Shown: one piece after another, positions 44,663-53,543 of the stretch | Numbering within the stretch: position 1 is the stretch's first letter | Layout of the letters: the number at the start of each line of letters is the position of its first letter | Source of the DNA: Nesterenkonia sp. LB17 | GTDB lineage: Bacteria; Actinomycetota; Actinomycetes; Actinomycetales; Micrococcaceae | Assembly (NCBI RefSeq): GCF_022565915.1 | Contig: NZ_JAJOYX010000004.1 | Location: 124,001 to 188,000 of the forward strand | Length of the DNA stretch: 64,000 bases | Direction: 5' to 3' | The notes under the pieces: generated by a model | Database searches by the model: none | The model's input: only the letters and a program-made list of their open reading frames with translations | What the model was told of the DNA's origin: nothing | Program-made: the position numbers and the translations under genes

Positions 44663-46204
44663 ATGAACGAGAACATCCTCGAGATGCGCTCCATCACCAA
44701 GACGTTCCCAGGGGTGGTGGCGCTGGACGACGTGAACCTTCAGGTGCGTCGGGGGGAGATCCACGCGGTCTGTGGCGAGAACGGCGCAGGAAAGTCCACC
44801 CTGATGAAGGTGCTCTCCGGGGTCCACCCGGCGGGGACCTACGAGGGCGAGATCCACTTCGAGTCCAAACAGGTGAGCTTCTCCTCGCTCAACGAGTCCG
44901 AGGCTCTCGGCATCGTCATCATCCACCAGGAGCTCGCGCTGGTGCCGCATCTCTCCGTGGCGGAGAACATCTTCCTGGGCAACGAGAAGAGCCGCGCAGG
45001 AATCATCAACTGGCACGAGGTCAATCTGGAGGCTGCGGCCCTGCTGGACAAGGTCGGTCTGCGTGAGAACCCGGTCACCCCTGTGGGCCACCTCGGCGTG
45101 GGCAAGCAGCAGCTGGTGGAGATCGCCAAGGCACTGAGCAAGAACGTCAAGCTGCTGATCCTCGACGAGCCCACGGCGGCATTGAACGACGATGACTCCG
45201 CCCACCTGCTCGGTCTCATCCGAGATCTGCGGGAGGAAGGTGTCACCTGCATCATCATCTCGCACAAGCTCGGCGAGATCGCGGCGGTGGCCGACTCCAC
45301 CACCGTGATCCGTGATGGCAGCACCGTGGAGACCATCGACATGGCCGAAGCCACTCGCAACGGTGAGGATCTCACTCGCCGGATCATCCGCGGCATGGTC
45401 GGCCGGGACATGGAGAACATGTACCCGGGGCGCGATGTGACGCTGGGCGAGGAGGTCTTTCGAGTGGAGGACTGGCACGTCAGCCACCCGACGCAGCGGG
45501 AACGCAAGGTCGTCGACGGTGCCTCGCTGAACGTCCGCGCCGGGGAGGTCGTCGGCATCGCCGGCCTCATGGGCGCCGGCCGCACCGAGCTGGCGATGAG
45601 CGTCTTCGGGAAGTCCTACGGGCGCGACATCAGCGGCACCGTCTATATGCACAAGAAGCCGGTCAAGGTGGACAGCGTCGCGGACGCGATCAAGGCGGGC
45701 ATCGCCTACGTCAGCGAGGATCGCAAGCGCTACGGGCTCAACCTGATCGATGACATTCGCCGCAATATCACCGCGGCGGCGCTGAAGCGGGTCGCCCCGC
45801 GAGGGTGGATCAACGACAACGAGGAGATCGCGGTCGCCGAGCGCTACCGCACCTCGATGAACATCAAGGCACCGACGGTCATGTCGGTCATCGGCAAGCT
45901 CTCCGGAGGCAACCAGCAGAAGGTGGTGCTGAGCAAGTGGCTCTACACCGAGCCCGAGCTGCTGATCCTGGACGAGCCGACCCGAGGCATCGACGTCGGC
46001 GCGAAGTACGAGATCTATTCGATCATCAACAAACTGGCTGCCTCGGGGAAGGCGATCATCGTCATCTCCTCAGAGCTGCCCGAGGTGCTGGGCATGTGTG
46101 ACCGCGTCTACACGCTGTCCGCAGGCCGCATCACCGGGCAGCTTCCCGTGGAAGACGCCACCCAGGAGCGCCTCATGGAGCTCATGACTATGGAGAGGGA
46201 CTGA
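44663..46204 (+). CDS. Multiple-sugar ABC transporter ATP-binding protein (two ABC domains)
   Basis: 513-aa duplicated ATPase of the CUT2 type (GguA/MmsA). First domain: Walker [10 protein letters not shown], signature [15 protein letters not shown], Walker [12 protein letters not shown]. Second domain: a degenerate Walker A ([10 protein letters not shown]) but intact [15 protein letters not shown] and [14 protein letters not shown], the usual CUT2 asymmetry. It couples to the permease 3 nt downstream and the receptor upstream. Substrates likely arabinose and related sugars. Confidence 0.95.
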   Translation: MNENILEMRSITKTFPGVVALDDVNLQVRRGEIHAVCGENGAGKSTLMKVLSGVHPAGTYEGEIHFESKQVSFSSLNESEALGIVIIHQELALVPHLSVAENIFLGNEKSRAGIINWHEVNLEAAALLDKVGLRENPVTPVGHLGVGKQQLVEIAKALSKNVKLLILDEPTAALNDDDSAHLLGLIRDLREEGVTCIIISHKLGEIAAVADSTTVIRDGSTVETIDMAEATRNGEDLTRRIIRGMVGRDMENMYPGRDVTLGEEVFRVEDWHVSHPTQRERKVVDGASLNVRAGEVVGIAGLMGAGRTELAMSVFGKSYGRDISGTVYMHKKPVKVDSVADAIKAGIAYVSEDRKRYGLNLIDDIRRNITAAALKRVAPRGWINDNEEIAVAERYRTSMNIKAPTVMSVIGKLSGGNQQKVVLSKWLYTEPELLILDEPTRGIDVGAKYEIYSIINKLAASGKAIIVISSELPEVLGMCDRVYTLSAGRITGQLPVEDATQERLMELMTMERD

Positions 46205-46207
46205 GGC

Positions 46208-47389
46208 ATGACCGGTACATCTAATCTCATCGAGCTCATGACGCGGAATCTGCGTCAGAGCGGCATCTACATCGCCTTCGTGTTCATCGTCCTGCTCTTC
46301 ACGGTGCTCACCGGTGGCACGCTGCTGAGCCCTGGGAACATCACGAACCTTGTGCTGCAGTACTCGTACATCCTGATCCTGGCGATCGGCATGGTGATGA
46401 TCATCGTCGCCGGTCACATCGACCTCTCCGTAGGTTCGGTGGTGGCGCTCACCGGGGCGGTGGCCGCCGTCGTCGTGATCCGTGAGGGAATGCCCTGGTG
46501 GGTCGGCATCATCGCCGCACTCATCACCGGTGTCCTGGTGGGCATCTGGCAGGGCTTCTGGGTGGCGATCGTGGGGATCCCGGCGTTCATCGTGACCCTG
46601 GCCGGCATGCTGATCTTCCGCGGGCTCGCCATGCAGGTGCTGGACAACGTCTCGCTCTCCCCGTTCCCCAACGAGTACCGGCAGATCTCCGGCGGCTTCC
46701 TCAACGGCCTGCTCGGTGGTCCCGGCTATGACGTGTTCACCCTGCTGATCTTCGCGCTGGCAGCAGTCGGCTTCGGTGTCCAGCAGTGGCGGGTGCGGAT
46801 GCGCAAGCTCGAGTACAAGCAGCCTGTGGAGGCGCTGTGGCTCTTCGCCGTGAAGGTGCTCCTGGTGACTGCTGTGATCATGGCCTTCGGCTGGCAGCTG
46901 GCCAATGCGCGCGGCATGCCGATCGTGCTGATCCTGCTCGCCGCACTGGTGCTGATCTACGGATTCGTCACCCAGCGCACCGTCTTCGGGCGCCACATCT
47001 ACGCCATGGGCGGCAACCTCGAGGCCGCCAAGCTCTCCGGCGTGAAGACCAAGCGGGTGAACTTCATGCTCTTCGTCAACATGGGCGTGCTGGCGGCCAT
47101 CGCCGGCATCGTCTACTCGGCGCGGTCCAACTCGGCGCAGCCGGCGGCTGGCAACATGTTCGAGCTCGACGCGATCGCTGCGGCGTTCATCGGCGGCGCG
47201 GCGGTCACCGGCGGCGTCGGCAAGGTCCAGGGCGCCATCATCGGCGGCCTGATCATGGCCGTGATGTCCAACGGCATGCAGATCCTGGGGATCGACCAGT
47301 CCACCCAGAACGTCGTCCGCGGCGTGGTGCTGGTGCTGGCCGTGGCCTTCGATGTCTGGAGCAAGAAGCGGTCATCTGTGAGCAACTGA
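46208..47389 (+). CDS. Multiple-sugar ABC transporter permease
   Basis: 393 aa (GguB/MmsB type) with about ten hydrophobic segments. It has the CUT2 features: ILAIGMVMIIVAGHIDLSVGSVVALTGAVAA (about 57-88), FIVTLAGMLIFRGLAM, RHIYAMGGNLEAAKLSGVKT (EAA-like loop), and AAFIGGAAVTGGVGKVQGAIIGGLIMAVMSNGM near the end. It begins 3 nt after the ATPase stop. Operon end. Confidence 0.95.
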   Translation: MTGTSNLIELMTRNLRQSGIYIAFVFIVLLFTVLTGGTLLSPGNITNLVLQYSYILILAIGMVMIIVAGHIDLSVGSVVALTGAVAAVVVIREGMPWWVGIIAALITGVLVGIWQGFWVAIVGIPAFIVTLAGMLIFRGLAMQVLDNVSLSPFPNEYRQISGGFLNGLLGGPGYDVFTLLIFALAAVGFGVQQWRVRMRKLEYKQPVEALWLFAVKVLLVTAVIMAFGWQLANARGMPIVLILLAALVLIYGFVTQRTVFGRHIYAMGGNLEAAKLSGVKTKRVNFMLFVNMGVLAAIAGIVYSARSNSAQPAAGNMFELDAIAAAFIGGAAVTGGVGKVQGAIIGGLIMAVMSNGMQILGIDQSTQNVVRGVVLVLAVAFDVWSKKRSSVSN

Positions 47390-47419
47390 CGCCGCTCGGA
47401 GGTAGACCCGGTGAGGCCA

Positions 47420-47562
47420 TCGAGTGTGGGGGGGGGGGGGGGGGGGGGGGCGGGGCGGGGGGGGGGGGGCCCCCGCGCACCCAACGGCGCGGCAGGGGGG
47501 GGGGGGACGAGGGCCGGTTCCCCGGCGGTGCTGGCGGCCCCCCCCCCCCCCCCCACACTCGA
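47420..47562. other. Poly-G/poly-C tract within an inverted repeat (probable assembly scar over a hairpin)
   Basis: TCGAGTGTG (47420-47428) runs straight into 23 G residues (47428-47450), then nearly pure G with single C until 47469. A 12-G run is at 47495-47506, and a 17-C run (47538-47554) ends in CACACTCGA (47554-47562), the exact reverse complement of the left arm. Nothing else in the window looks like this. The gap 47390-47619 has no gene; a real terminator hairpin probably lies here under miscalled bases. Confidence 0.75.
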
Positions 47563-47619
47563 CGGCGACTGGGCGAGGTTCCTCACTGTGACGCCGCCTG
47601 CTTCTGGAAGTATGAGGGA

Positions 47620-49845
47620 ATGAACATCGATTCCGCACGGCACACATCGGTAGTAGTCAGCGGTTGGGCCCCGGTGGACGAGCGGCGACTCTTCCTCGGC
47701 GAGGGTGCGCGCTTCCTGGAGACCGGCATCAGCCCGGTCCCGCAGCAGGAGCAGCCGGGCACCGCCCAGCACCCCTTCGTGCTTGTCGACATCATGGACG
47801 GCTGCCTGTACTCCACCTCGGCCGAACCCGGCGCCGGACTGACCCTGCAGGGGCGTGTCCAGGAGCCGCTCGGCGCGGTGGCCCCGGTGCGTCAGCACAG
47901 CTGCGCCCCCGACGGCCGCTGGGTCGCCGCGCTCGGCAAGGGCCTGGCCCTGCTGGACCGCTCAGCCACCGGTGAGCTGGAGGTCGTCGAAACGCTGGGT
48001 GAACCTGCCGCGGACCGGTCCTCGGTGCCGCTGCGGATGAACGACGCCGTCGCCGACCCGCACGGCCGCTTCTGGGCCGGCGCCATGGCCTATGACGGCG
48101 AGGCCGGGCAGGGCTTCCTGCTGCGCCTGGACCCCGATGGGTCCATCCACATCGTGCTCGAGGACCTGGCCATCCCCAACGGACCGGCCTTCAGCGCCGA
48201 CGGCAAGACCATGTACCTCTCCGACACCCCCACCGGGTGGATCCGCCGCTACCGGGTGGACATCTCCACCGGTGAGCTCGACGCCGGCGAGGACTTCATC
48301 CACATCAGCGAGGGCGGCCCCGACGGGATGACCGTCGACGCCGAGGACTGCCTCTGGTCCGCCGTCTGGGGCGCCTCCGCCCTGCACCGCTACTCCGCGG
48401 AGGGGGAGCTGCTCGAACGGATCCCGGTCCCGGTGCGGCAGCCCACCAGCATCGCGCTCAGCGCGGCACCGCCGTACCGGGTGATGGTCACCTCCGCCAC
48501 CGAAGGCCTGGAAAAACCCGCCGACCACGACGGCCGAGTGATCACCGCCGAGGTCAGCGTGGCAGGCCGCCCCGCAGTCAGCCATCTGCGCAGCTCCGCG
48601 CAGGAACCCCAGGTCAACTGGGCCGGGAACCTGACGTACTCCGCGGCCCGGTTGGAACGTCCACGCTCCCTGGAGGAGCTTGCCCCTCTGGTCGCTGAGT
48701 CCGCACAGGTCAAGGCCTTGGGCAGCCGGCACAGCTTCAGCTCCGTGGCAGACACCACCGGCACCCTGATCGAGCTCACTGCCATGCCGCGGATCTTCAC
48801 CCTGGACGCGCAGGCGCGCACCGTCACCTTCGACGCGGCCACCCGCTACGGAGACCTCGCCGCCGCGCTGCAGGCCGAGGGATGGGCACTGCCGAACATG
48901 GCCTCGCTGCCGCACATCACCGTGGCAGGTTCGGTGGCCACCGGCACGCACGGTTCCGGTGACCGCAACCCCCCGCTGGCCTCCTCGGTGCGCAGCCTGG
49001 ACCTGGTCCTCGCCGACGGCAGCGTGCACACCTTCAGCCGCGGCGACGCAGACTTCGACGGCGCGGTGGTCAGCCTCGGTGCCCTGGGCGTGGTCACCAC
49101 GCTGACCCTCGACGTCGTCCCCAGCTTTGAGGTGCGCCAGGACATCTATGACGGGGTCAGCTGGGAGGGCGTGCTGGAGAACTTCGAGGAGCTGACCAAG
49201 GCGGCCTACAGCGTGAGCCTGTTCACCCGCTGGGCCGGGGAGGACTTCGGACTGGTCTGGATGAAGTCCACCGAAGAGCCTCCGGCGGAGGTGCTCGGCG
49301 TCGCCGCCCGGCGCGAGGACATCGGGCTGGCCGGAGGCCCCCCGGAGTTCGCCACCGAGCAGGGTGGGCGGTGGGGCAGCTGGGACCAGCGCCTCCCGCA
49401 CTTCCGGCTGGACTTCACCCCCAGCAACGGCGATGAGCTGCAGAGCGAGTACCTGCTTCCACGCGAGCACGCCGTGGAGGGGCTGCGCAGGATGCGCGCC
49501 CTCGCCGCGGAGATCGAGCCGCTGCTGCTGATCAGCGAGATCCGCACGATGACAGCCGATGAGCAGTGGATGAGCGGCGCCTCAGGCCGGGAGACCGTCG
49601 GGTTCCACTTCACCTGGCTCCAGCGTGAAGCGGAGGTGGCCGCGCTGCTGCCACGCCTGGAGGAGCAGCTGCTGCCGCTCGGAGCCCGGCCGCACTGGGG
49701 CAAACGCTTCGCCACCACCGACATCGCCAGCTTCTACCCGCGGGTCGGGGACTTCACGCGCCTGGCTGAGAGGCTCGACCCGCAGGGCACGTTCCGCAAT
49801 GCGTTCCTGAACGAGCTGCTCTTCGGCTCGGAGCCGCGCAGCTAG
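47620..49845 (+). CDS. Fusion of SMP-30/gluconolactonase domain and alditol/aldonolactone oxidase
   Basis: 741 aa with no stop between two enzymes. Residues about 1-315 are a six-bladed SMP-30/lactonase (LFLGEGARF, LRMNDAVADPHGRFWAGAMAYD, IPNGPAFSADGKTMYLSDT, EGGPDGMTVDAEDCLWSAVWG). Residues about 325-741 are a VAO-type FAD oxidase similar to alditol oxidase/D-arabinono-1,4-lactone oxidase: NWAGNLTYSA, then LGSRHSFSS with His371 at the covalent-FAD position, AGSVATGTHGSG, and C-terminal ARPHWGKRF. ATG 47620 is used; an extended open frame from 46786 runs through the permease gene in another frame and is not real. It follows the arabinose/ABC genes, so it may act on pentose lactones or polyols. 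Confidence 0.82.
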   Translation: MNIDSARHTSVVVSGWAPVDERRLFLGEGARFLETGISPVPQQEQPGTAQHPFVLVDIMDGCLYSTSAEPGAGLTLQGRVQEPLGAVAPVRQHSCAPDGRWVAALGKGLALLDRSATGELEVVETLGEPAADRSSVPLRMNDAVADPHGRFWAGAMAYDGEAGQGFLLRLDPDGSIHIVLEDLAIPNGPAFSADGKTMYLSDTPTGWIRRYRVDISTGELDAGEDFIHISEGGPDGMTVDAEDCLWSAVWGASALHRYSAEGELLERIPVPVRQPTSIALSAAPPYRVMVTSATEGLEKPADHDGRVITAEVSVAGRPAVSHLRSSAQEPQVNWAGNLTYSAARLERPRSLEELAPLVAESAQVKALGSRHSFSSVADTTGTLIELTAMPRIFTLDAQARTVTFDAATRYGDLAAALQAEGWALPNMASLPHITVAGSVATGTHGSGDRNPPLASSVRSLDLVLADGSVHTFSRGDADFDGAVVSLGALGVVTTLTLDVVPSFEVRQDIYDGVSWEGVLENFEELTKAAYSVSLFTRWAGEDFGLVWMKSTEEPPAEVLGVAARREDIGLAGGPPEFATEQGGRWGSWDQRLPHFRLDFTPSNGDELQSEYLLPREHAVEGLRRMRALAAEIEPLLLISEIRTMTADEQWMSGASGRETVGFHFTWLQREAEVAALLPRLEEQLLPLGARPHWGKRFATTDIASFYPRVGDFTRLAERLDPQGTFRNAFLNELLFGSEPRS

Positions 49846-49909
49846 GACATCACCGACCGCAGGGCACCAGCCAACCAGGGCGTCGCCGACGCCGGAGAGT
49901 GAGACGCAC

Positions 49910-50413
49910 ATGTGGTTCGATACGTGGTCAGACCTGGGCCGGGTGCTGCTGATCGGCATGGCCGCCTACGCGGTGCTGATCCTGGTGATCCGCCTGTCGG
50001 GGAAGCGGACGCTGAGCCAGCTCAATGCCTTCGACTTCATCGTCACGGTGGCTCTCGGCTCCGTGCTGGCGACCATCCTGCTCAGCAGCGACGTCTCCTG
50101 GTCCGAAGGTGCGCTGGCGCTGGTTCTGCTCGCGAGTCTGCAGTTCGTCCTTGCCTGGATCTCTGCCCGAGCCCCGAAGTTCCGGACGCTCATCACGGCC
50201 CGTCCCGCCGTGGTGTTCCACGAGGGGCAGATGCAGCAGGAACAGCTGCGCCGGAACCGGCTCTCGGCCTCGGAGGTGCACCAGGCCATTCGCAGCAGCG
50301 GCTCGGGAGACCTGAGCAGCATCGCCGCCGTCGTGCTCGAGACCAACGGCACGCTCAGTGTGATCTCGACGCAGAACATCGGTGACAGCTCAGCCCTGAG
50401 CGACCTCGACTGA
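49910..50413 (+). CDS. DUF421 (YetF-like) membrane protein
   Basis: 167 aa. Three N-terminal hydrophobic helices are followed by the soluble DUF421 domain: VIRLSGKRTLSQLNAFDFIVTVALGSVLATILLS (about 26-59), RPAVVFHEGQMQQEQLRRNRLSASEVHQAIRSSGSGDLSSIAAVVLETNGTLSVI. Function unknown; YetF-type proteins are membrane-anchored. A 21-bp copy of its stop region follows at 50427-50447. Confidence 0.87.
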   Translation: MWFDTWSDLGRVLLIGMAAYAVLILVIRLSGKRTLSQLNAFDFIVTVALGSVLATILLSSDVSWSEGALALVLLASLQFVLAWISARAPKFRTLITARPAVVFHEGQMQQEQLRRNRLSASEVHQAIRSSGSGDLSSIAAVVLETNGTLSVISTQNIGDSSALSDLD

Positions 50414-50447
50414 GCACCCTCGCCTGAGCGACCTTGACTGAGCACCC
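50399..50447 (+). repeat. Tandem copy of the DUF421 stop-codon region
   Basis: The 21 nt at 50399-50419, which include the TGA stop, recur at 50427-50447 with a single C to T change; the spacing unit is 28 nt. Confidence 0.85.
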
Positions 50448-50452
50448 GCGCG

Positions 50453-50500
50453 GAACCTCCGGGTCGAAGCACCCGGGCCGAGCCGGGCCCCCGGAGGTTC
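50453..50500 (+). terminator. Terminator after the DUF421 gene
   Basis: GAACCTCCGGG (50453-50463) pairs perfectly with CCCGGAGGTTC (50490-50500). The inner bases (50472-50489) can form a second GC stem. Confidence 0.75.
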
Positions 50501-50574
50501 AAATGGCATTCGTTGCGCGGTGACGCAGAGCGCGCCTGAAGACGGAGGGATCACATGCAGTCGCCGCCGAGGAG

Positions 50575-50807
50575 CCCGGTTGACCGAGTCGACCGAAGTT
50601 CACCAGCCCAGCTCGCGGCCTGCCGGCCGCCCCGATCGAGGTCCACAGCACCGAAGGCTCGATCGCGGTCCCACGCTCGGCCGCGCCCTGGGTCTGCATG
50701 TGCTCGAAGTGATGGCCGGGGTGTTCACCGCCGCCGAGACCGAAGCACCGGTGAGCATCGCCTCCCGGGCGGATCGCCCGAGTGCGGTCCCGCTGGATCC
50801 TCGATGA
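50575..50807 (+). pseudogene. Frameshifted C-terminal remnant of a Gfo/Idh/MocA oxidoreductase
   Basis: Two short matches lie in different frames. One frame around 50635-50670 reads IEVHSTEGSIAV, resembling the end strand of Gfo/Idh/MocA enzymes. After a shift at 50671-50678, the frame from 50679 reads GRALGLHVLEVMAGVFTAAETEAPVSI and stops at 50807, matching their last helix. No NAD-binding half is present upstream. The remaining gap 50808-50954 shows no gene. Confidence 0.6.
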
Positions 50808-50954
50808 GCGGGTGTCGTACTGAGGGGGGTCACCTGTAGATGACCAGGTGGTGGGCTTCTGGCCGGTTCGGTGGCATCGTGAGAGCCAAGTACGACATCA
50901 GATGCGCGTCATCACGTACCGCCCACAGTCCTGAGACCGGCCTAGGAGCATTCA

Positions 50955-52190
50955 ATGGTTCAGCGTCAACTGCCCAAGCCGCGCGACATCGCGCCGCTGA
51001 TGAAGTTCAAGAAGTTCGACTTCAACGCCTCCCGCCGACGGCTCGCCGCAGCGCTGACCATCGAGGATCTGCACAAGATCGCCAAGCGGCGCACCCCGAA
51101 GGCCGCATTCGACTACACCGACGGCGCCGCCGAAGGCGAGTTCTCGCTGACCCGGGCGCGGGAGGCGTTCCAGGACATCGAGTTCAACCCTTCGATCCTG
51201 CGCGATGTCTCGCAGGTCGACACCTCCTGTGAGATCTTCGGCGGGACCTCCGCGCTGCCCTTCGGGATCGCCCCGACCGGGTTCACCCGGCTGATGCAGA
51301 CCGAGGGCGAGATCGCCGGGGCCACCGCGGCCGGGGCGGCGGGGATCCCGTTCACCCTCTCCACGCTGGGCACCACGTCCATCGAGGCGGTCAAGGAGGC
51401 GAACCCGCACGGACGCAACTGGTTCCAGCTCTATGTGATGAAGGACCGCGAGATCTCCTATGACCTCACCGAACGCGCTGGCAAGGCCGGGTTCGACACG
51501 CTGTTCTTCACCGTGGACACCCCGGTGGCCGGGGCCCGGCTCCGGGACAAGCGCAACGGGTTCTCGATCCCGCCGCAGCTGAGCCTGGGCACCGTTCTCA
51601 ACGCGATCCCGCGGCCCTGGTGGTGGTATGACTTCCTGACCACCCCGCCGCTGGAGTTCGCCTCGCTGACCTCCACCGGGGGCACGGTGGGGGAGATGCT
51701 GGACAAGGCGATGGACCCCTCGATCAGCTTCGATGACCTGAAGATCATCCGGGACCTGTTCCCGGGCAAGCTGGTGGTCAAGGGGGTCCAGAACGTCGAA
51801 GACGCGAAGAAGCTCGCGGGCCTCGGGGCGGATGGGATCGTGCTCTCGAACCACGGCGGCCGGCAGCTGGACCGAGCCCCGGTGCCGTTCCACCTGTTGC
51901 CCGAGGTGGTGCGTGAGGTCGGGGAGGATCTCGAGGTGACCATCGATACCGGGATCATGAACGGCGCGGACATCGTGGCCTCGATCGCTTTGGGCGCGAA
52001 GTTCACCCTGATCGGGCGGGCGTATCTCTACGGACTGATGGCCGGTGGTCGGGCCGGGGTGGATCGGACGATCGAGATCCTGGCTGATCAGGTCGAGCGC
52101 ACCATGAAGCTGCTGGAGGTGCCGAACCTCGCGGAGCTCCAGCCCAAGCACGTGACCCAGCTCGAACGCCTGGTCCCCCGCGCCCGCTGA
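50955..52190 (+). CDS. FMN-dependent alpha-hydroxy-acid oxidase/dehydrogenase (LldD-like)
   Basis: 411 aa. Oxidises L-lactate, glycolate or mandelate-type acids. The TIM-barrel FMN signatures are complete: [17 protein letters not shown] (about 97-113), [60 protein letters not shown] with catalytic His300, and a C-terminal [33 protein letters not shown] 50955 has AGGAG upstream. It stands alone; the substrate cannot be fixed between lactate and related 2-hydroxy acids. Confidence 0.92.
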   Translation: MVQRQLPKPRDIAPLMKFKKFDFNASRRRLAAALTIEDLHKIAKRRTPKAAFDYTDGAAEGEFSLTRAREAFQDIEFNPSILRDVSQVDTSCEIFGGTSALPFGIAPTGFTRLMQTEGEIAGATAAGAAGIPFTLSTLGTTSIEAVKEANPHGRNWFQLYVMKDREISYDLTERAGKAGFDTLFFTVDTPVAGARLRDKRNGFSIPPQLSLGTVLNAIPRPWWWYDFLTTPPLEFASLTSTGGTVGEMLDKAMDPSISFDDLKIIRDLFPGKLVVKGVQNVEDAKKLAGLGADGIVLSNHGGRQLDRAPVPFHLLPEVVREVGEDLEVTIDTGIMNGADIVASIALGAKFTLIGRAYLYGLMAGGRAGVDRTIEILADQVERTMKLLEVPNLAELQPKHVTQLERLVPRAR

Positions 52191-52205
52191 TGCTGCCCAC
52201 CCTTC

Positions 52206-52264
52206 CCGGGTGGTTGAGTTCTCCGGTGGTTATGTTGTGACCGGATTACTCAACCGCCCGGGAG
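52206..52264. repeat. Palindromic repeat, copy 1
   Basis: An imperfect inverted repeat begins CCCGGGTGGTTGAGTTCTCC and ends CTCAACCGCCCGGG. It is related to the element at 53350-53413 but inverted relative to it. The two bracket the surface-protein gene. Confidence 0.7.
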
Positions 52265-52273
52265 GAGTGGGGC

Positions 52274-53233
52274 TCAGCGCTTGGACTTGCGGTACCCGGC
52301 GGACCGGGCGGCGGCTTCGGTTGCGAAGCACTCCTCGGGCTTGGTCCGGGTGTAGTAGGCCCCGCTGGGCACGTGGTAGATCCCGGAGTCCGCGTTGCCC
52401 TTGACCGGGTAGCCCTTCGGGCAGTGGAAGGTCGAGGACGTGATCTGCACGCTGGTCGCCTTCTTCACCGCCGCGGTCGACGCCGAGGTACGGGTCAGCG
52501 TGGTGTGCCCGGACTTCTTGCCGGTCACCCGCACCGAGAGCTTCTTGCCCTGGTGGGCGTTGGCGACCGTATAGGTTCGGCTGGTCGCCCCCTTGATCGA
52601 GGTGCCGTCGGCGCGCCACTGGTAGGAGAACGACGTCGAGGGCGTCCAGGTCCCGACGCTGGCCGAGACGGTCTTCCCGGTGACGGCCGAGCCGGTCACC
52701 CGAGGGGCGGAGGATCGCGCCACCTTCAACGTGGCCGCCGAGGTCTTCGACGCCGTGGCGTATCCGGAGAGCTTTCCGGTCACCTGCACGGTGATCCGTT
52801 TTCCCTGCTGCGCGGCGCTCGGGGTGAAGGTGCTTCGCGTCGCGCCGCTGATCGCCCTGCCCTCGGCATGCCAGCGGTAGCTCAGCGAGGTCCCGCTGGT
52901 CCAGGCGCCCGGCCTCGTGATGAGCTTCTTGCCCACGGCGGCCGCACCGGAGATCGCAGGAGTGGGAGCCCGCAGGGTCTTCGCCGCTGGGCGGCTCGTG
53001 GTGGGCGCGACGGCGGGCGCGACGGCGGGCGCGGCTGAGAACGCGGCTGAGATCATCGACGACGCCGGGGCCCCGGTCACCTGGACCGCTGCCGGCGCGG
53101 AGGCGCTGAGCACGGAGTGGGTGAGCTGCGTCGTCGTCGCTGGGGGCGGCGCGGAGGCGCCGATCAGAGTGGCGGCCAATACGGTGGTGGTCAGGACCGT
53201 GGTGATGGTCCGCCAATGCTGGGAGGTCCCCAT
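52274..53233 (-). CDS. Exported Ig-like repeat protein with C-terminal sunset domain
   Basis: 319 aa. The signal peptide-like N-terminus (hydrophobic about 9-28) is followed by an Ala/Pro/Thr-rich stretch (about 30-95), two bacterial Ig-like repeats (about 95-175 and 178-255; each with G-W-SYxW and GKxxxVxVTGxxxGy patterns) and a C-terminal sunset-type domain (about 262-319: FHCPKGYPVKGN, IYHVPSGAYYTRTKPEECFAT, AAARSAGYRKS). Such proteins are secreted and probably surface-located; the substrate is unknown. ATG 53233 is the most likely start. It is flanked by two inverted palindromic repeats. Confidence 0.83.
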   Translation of the reverse strand: MGTSQHWRTITTVLTTTVLAATLIGASAPPPATTTQLTHSVLSASAPAAVQVTGAPASSMISAAFSAAPAVAPAVAPTTSRPAAKTLRAPTPAISGAAAVGKKLITRPGAWTSGTSLSYRWHAEGRAISGATRSTFTPSAAQQGKRITVQVTGKLSGYATASKTSAATLKVARSSAPRVTGSAVTGKTVSASVGTWTPSTSFSYQWRADGTSIKGATSRTYTVANAHQGKKLSVRVTGKKSGHTTLTRTSASTAAVKKATSVQITSSTFHCPKGYPVKGNADSGIYHVPSGAYYTRTKPEECFATEAAARSAGYRKSKR

Positions 53234-53349
53234 GGCATTCGTCTCCAGTGTGAGGCGTCCACTGCGCGGAACGGGGCGGCACCAGGATCTGCTCCTGAAC
53301 AGAGTGATCATATAGTCAAACAAGCCGATATCCACCCGCCCGTGGACCC

Positions 53350-53413
53350 CAATCCCTCCCGGCTGGTTGAGTTTTCTGGCGGGAACGTATCCACCGGAGA
53401 ACTCAACCACCCA
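53350..53413. repeat. Palindromic repeat, copy 2 (inverted)
   Basis: CTGGTTGAGTTTTCTGG, a spacer, then CCGGAGAACTCAACCACC. Its reverse complement shares at least the first 18 bases GGTTGAGTTCTCCGGTGG with copy 1. Confidence 0.7.
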
Positions 53414-53543
53414 GGATGGTGGGGCGGGCGGGGTTCTAGGCCGGTGTCGCAGGGCTTCACGACCCTGCCAGGAACCGCGTTTCATGCGACCATGGACAAG
53501 GTCTGATACTCCACACATTTCGAGAGTGAGGCGGGAGCACCGC

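Noticed and set aside
47428-47506. Genuine G-quadruplex element
   Set aside because: Runs of 23 G and 13 G beside exact inverted arms fit signal loss in sequencing better than a natural motif; kept only as an alternative in findings.
46786-49845. A single 1019-aa open frame on the plus strand
   Set aside because: Its first 278 codons lie in the wrong frame over the ABC permease gene and through the poly-G tract; the true protein begins at 47620.
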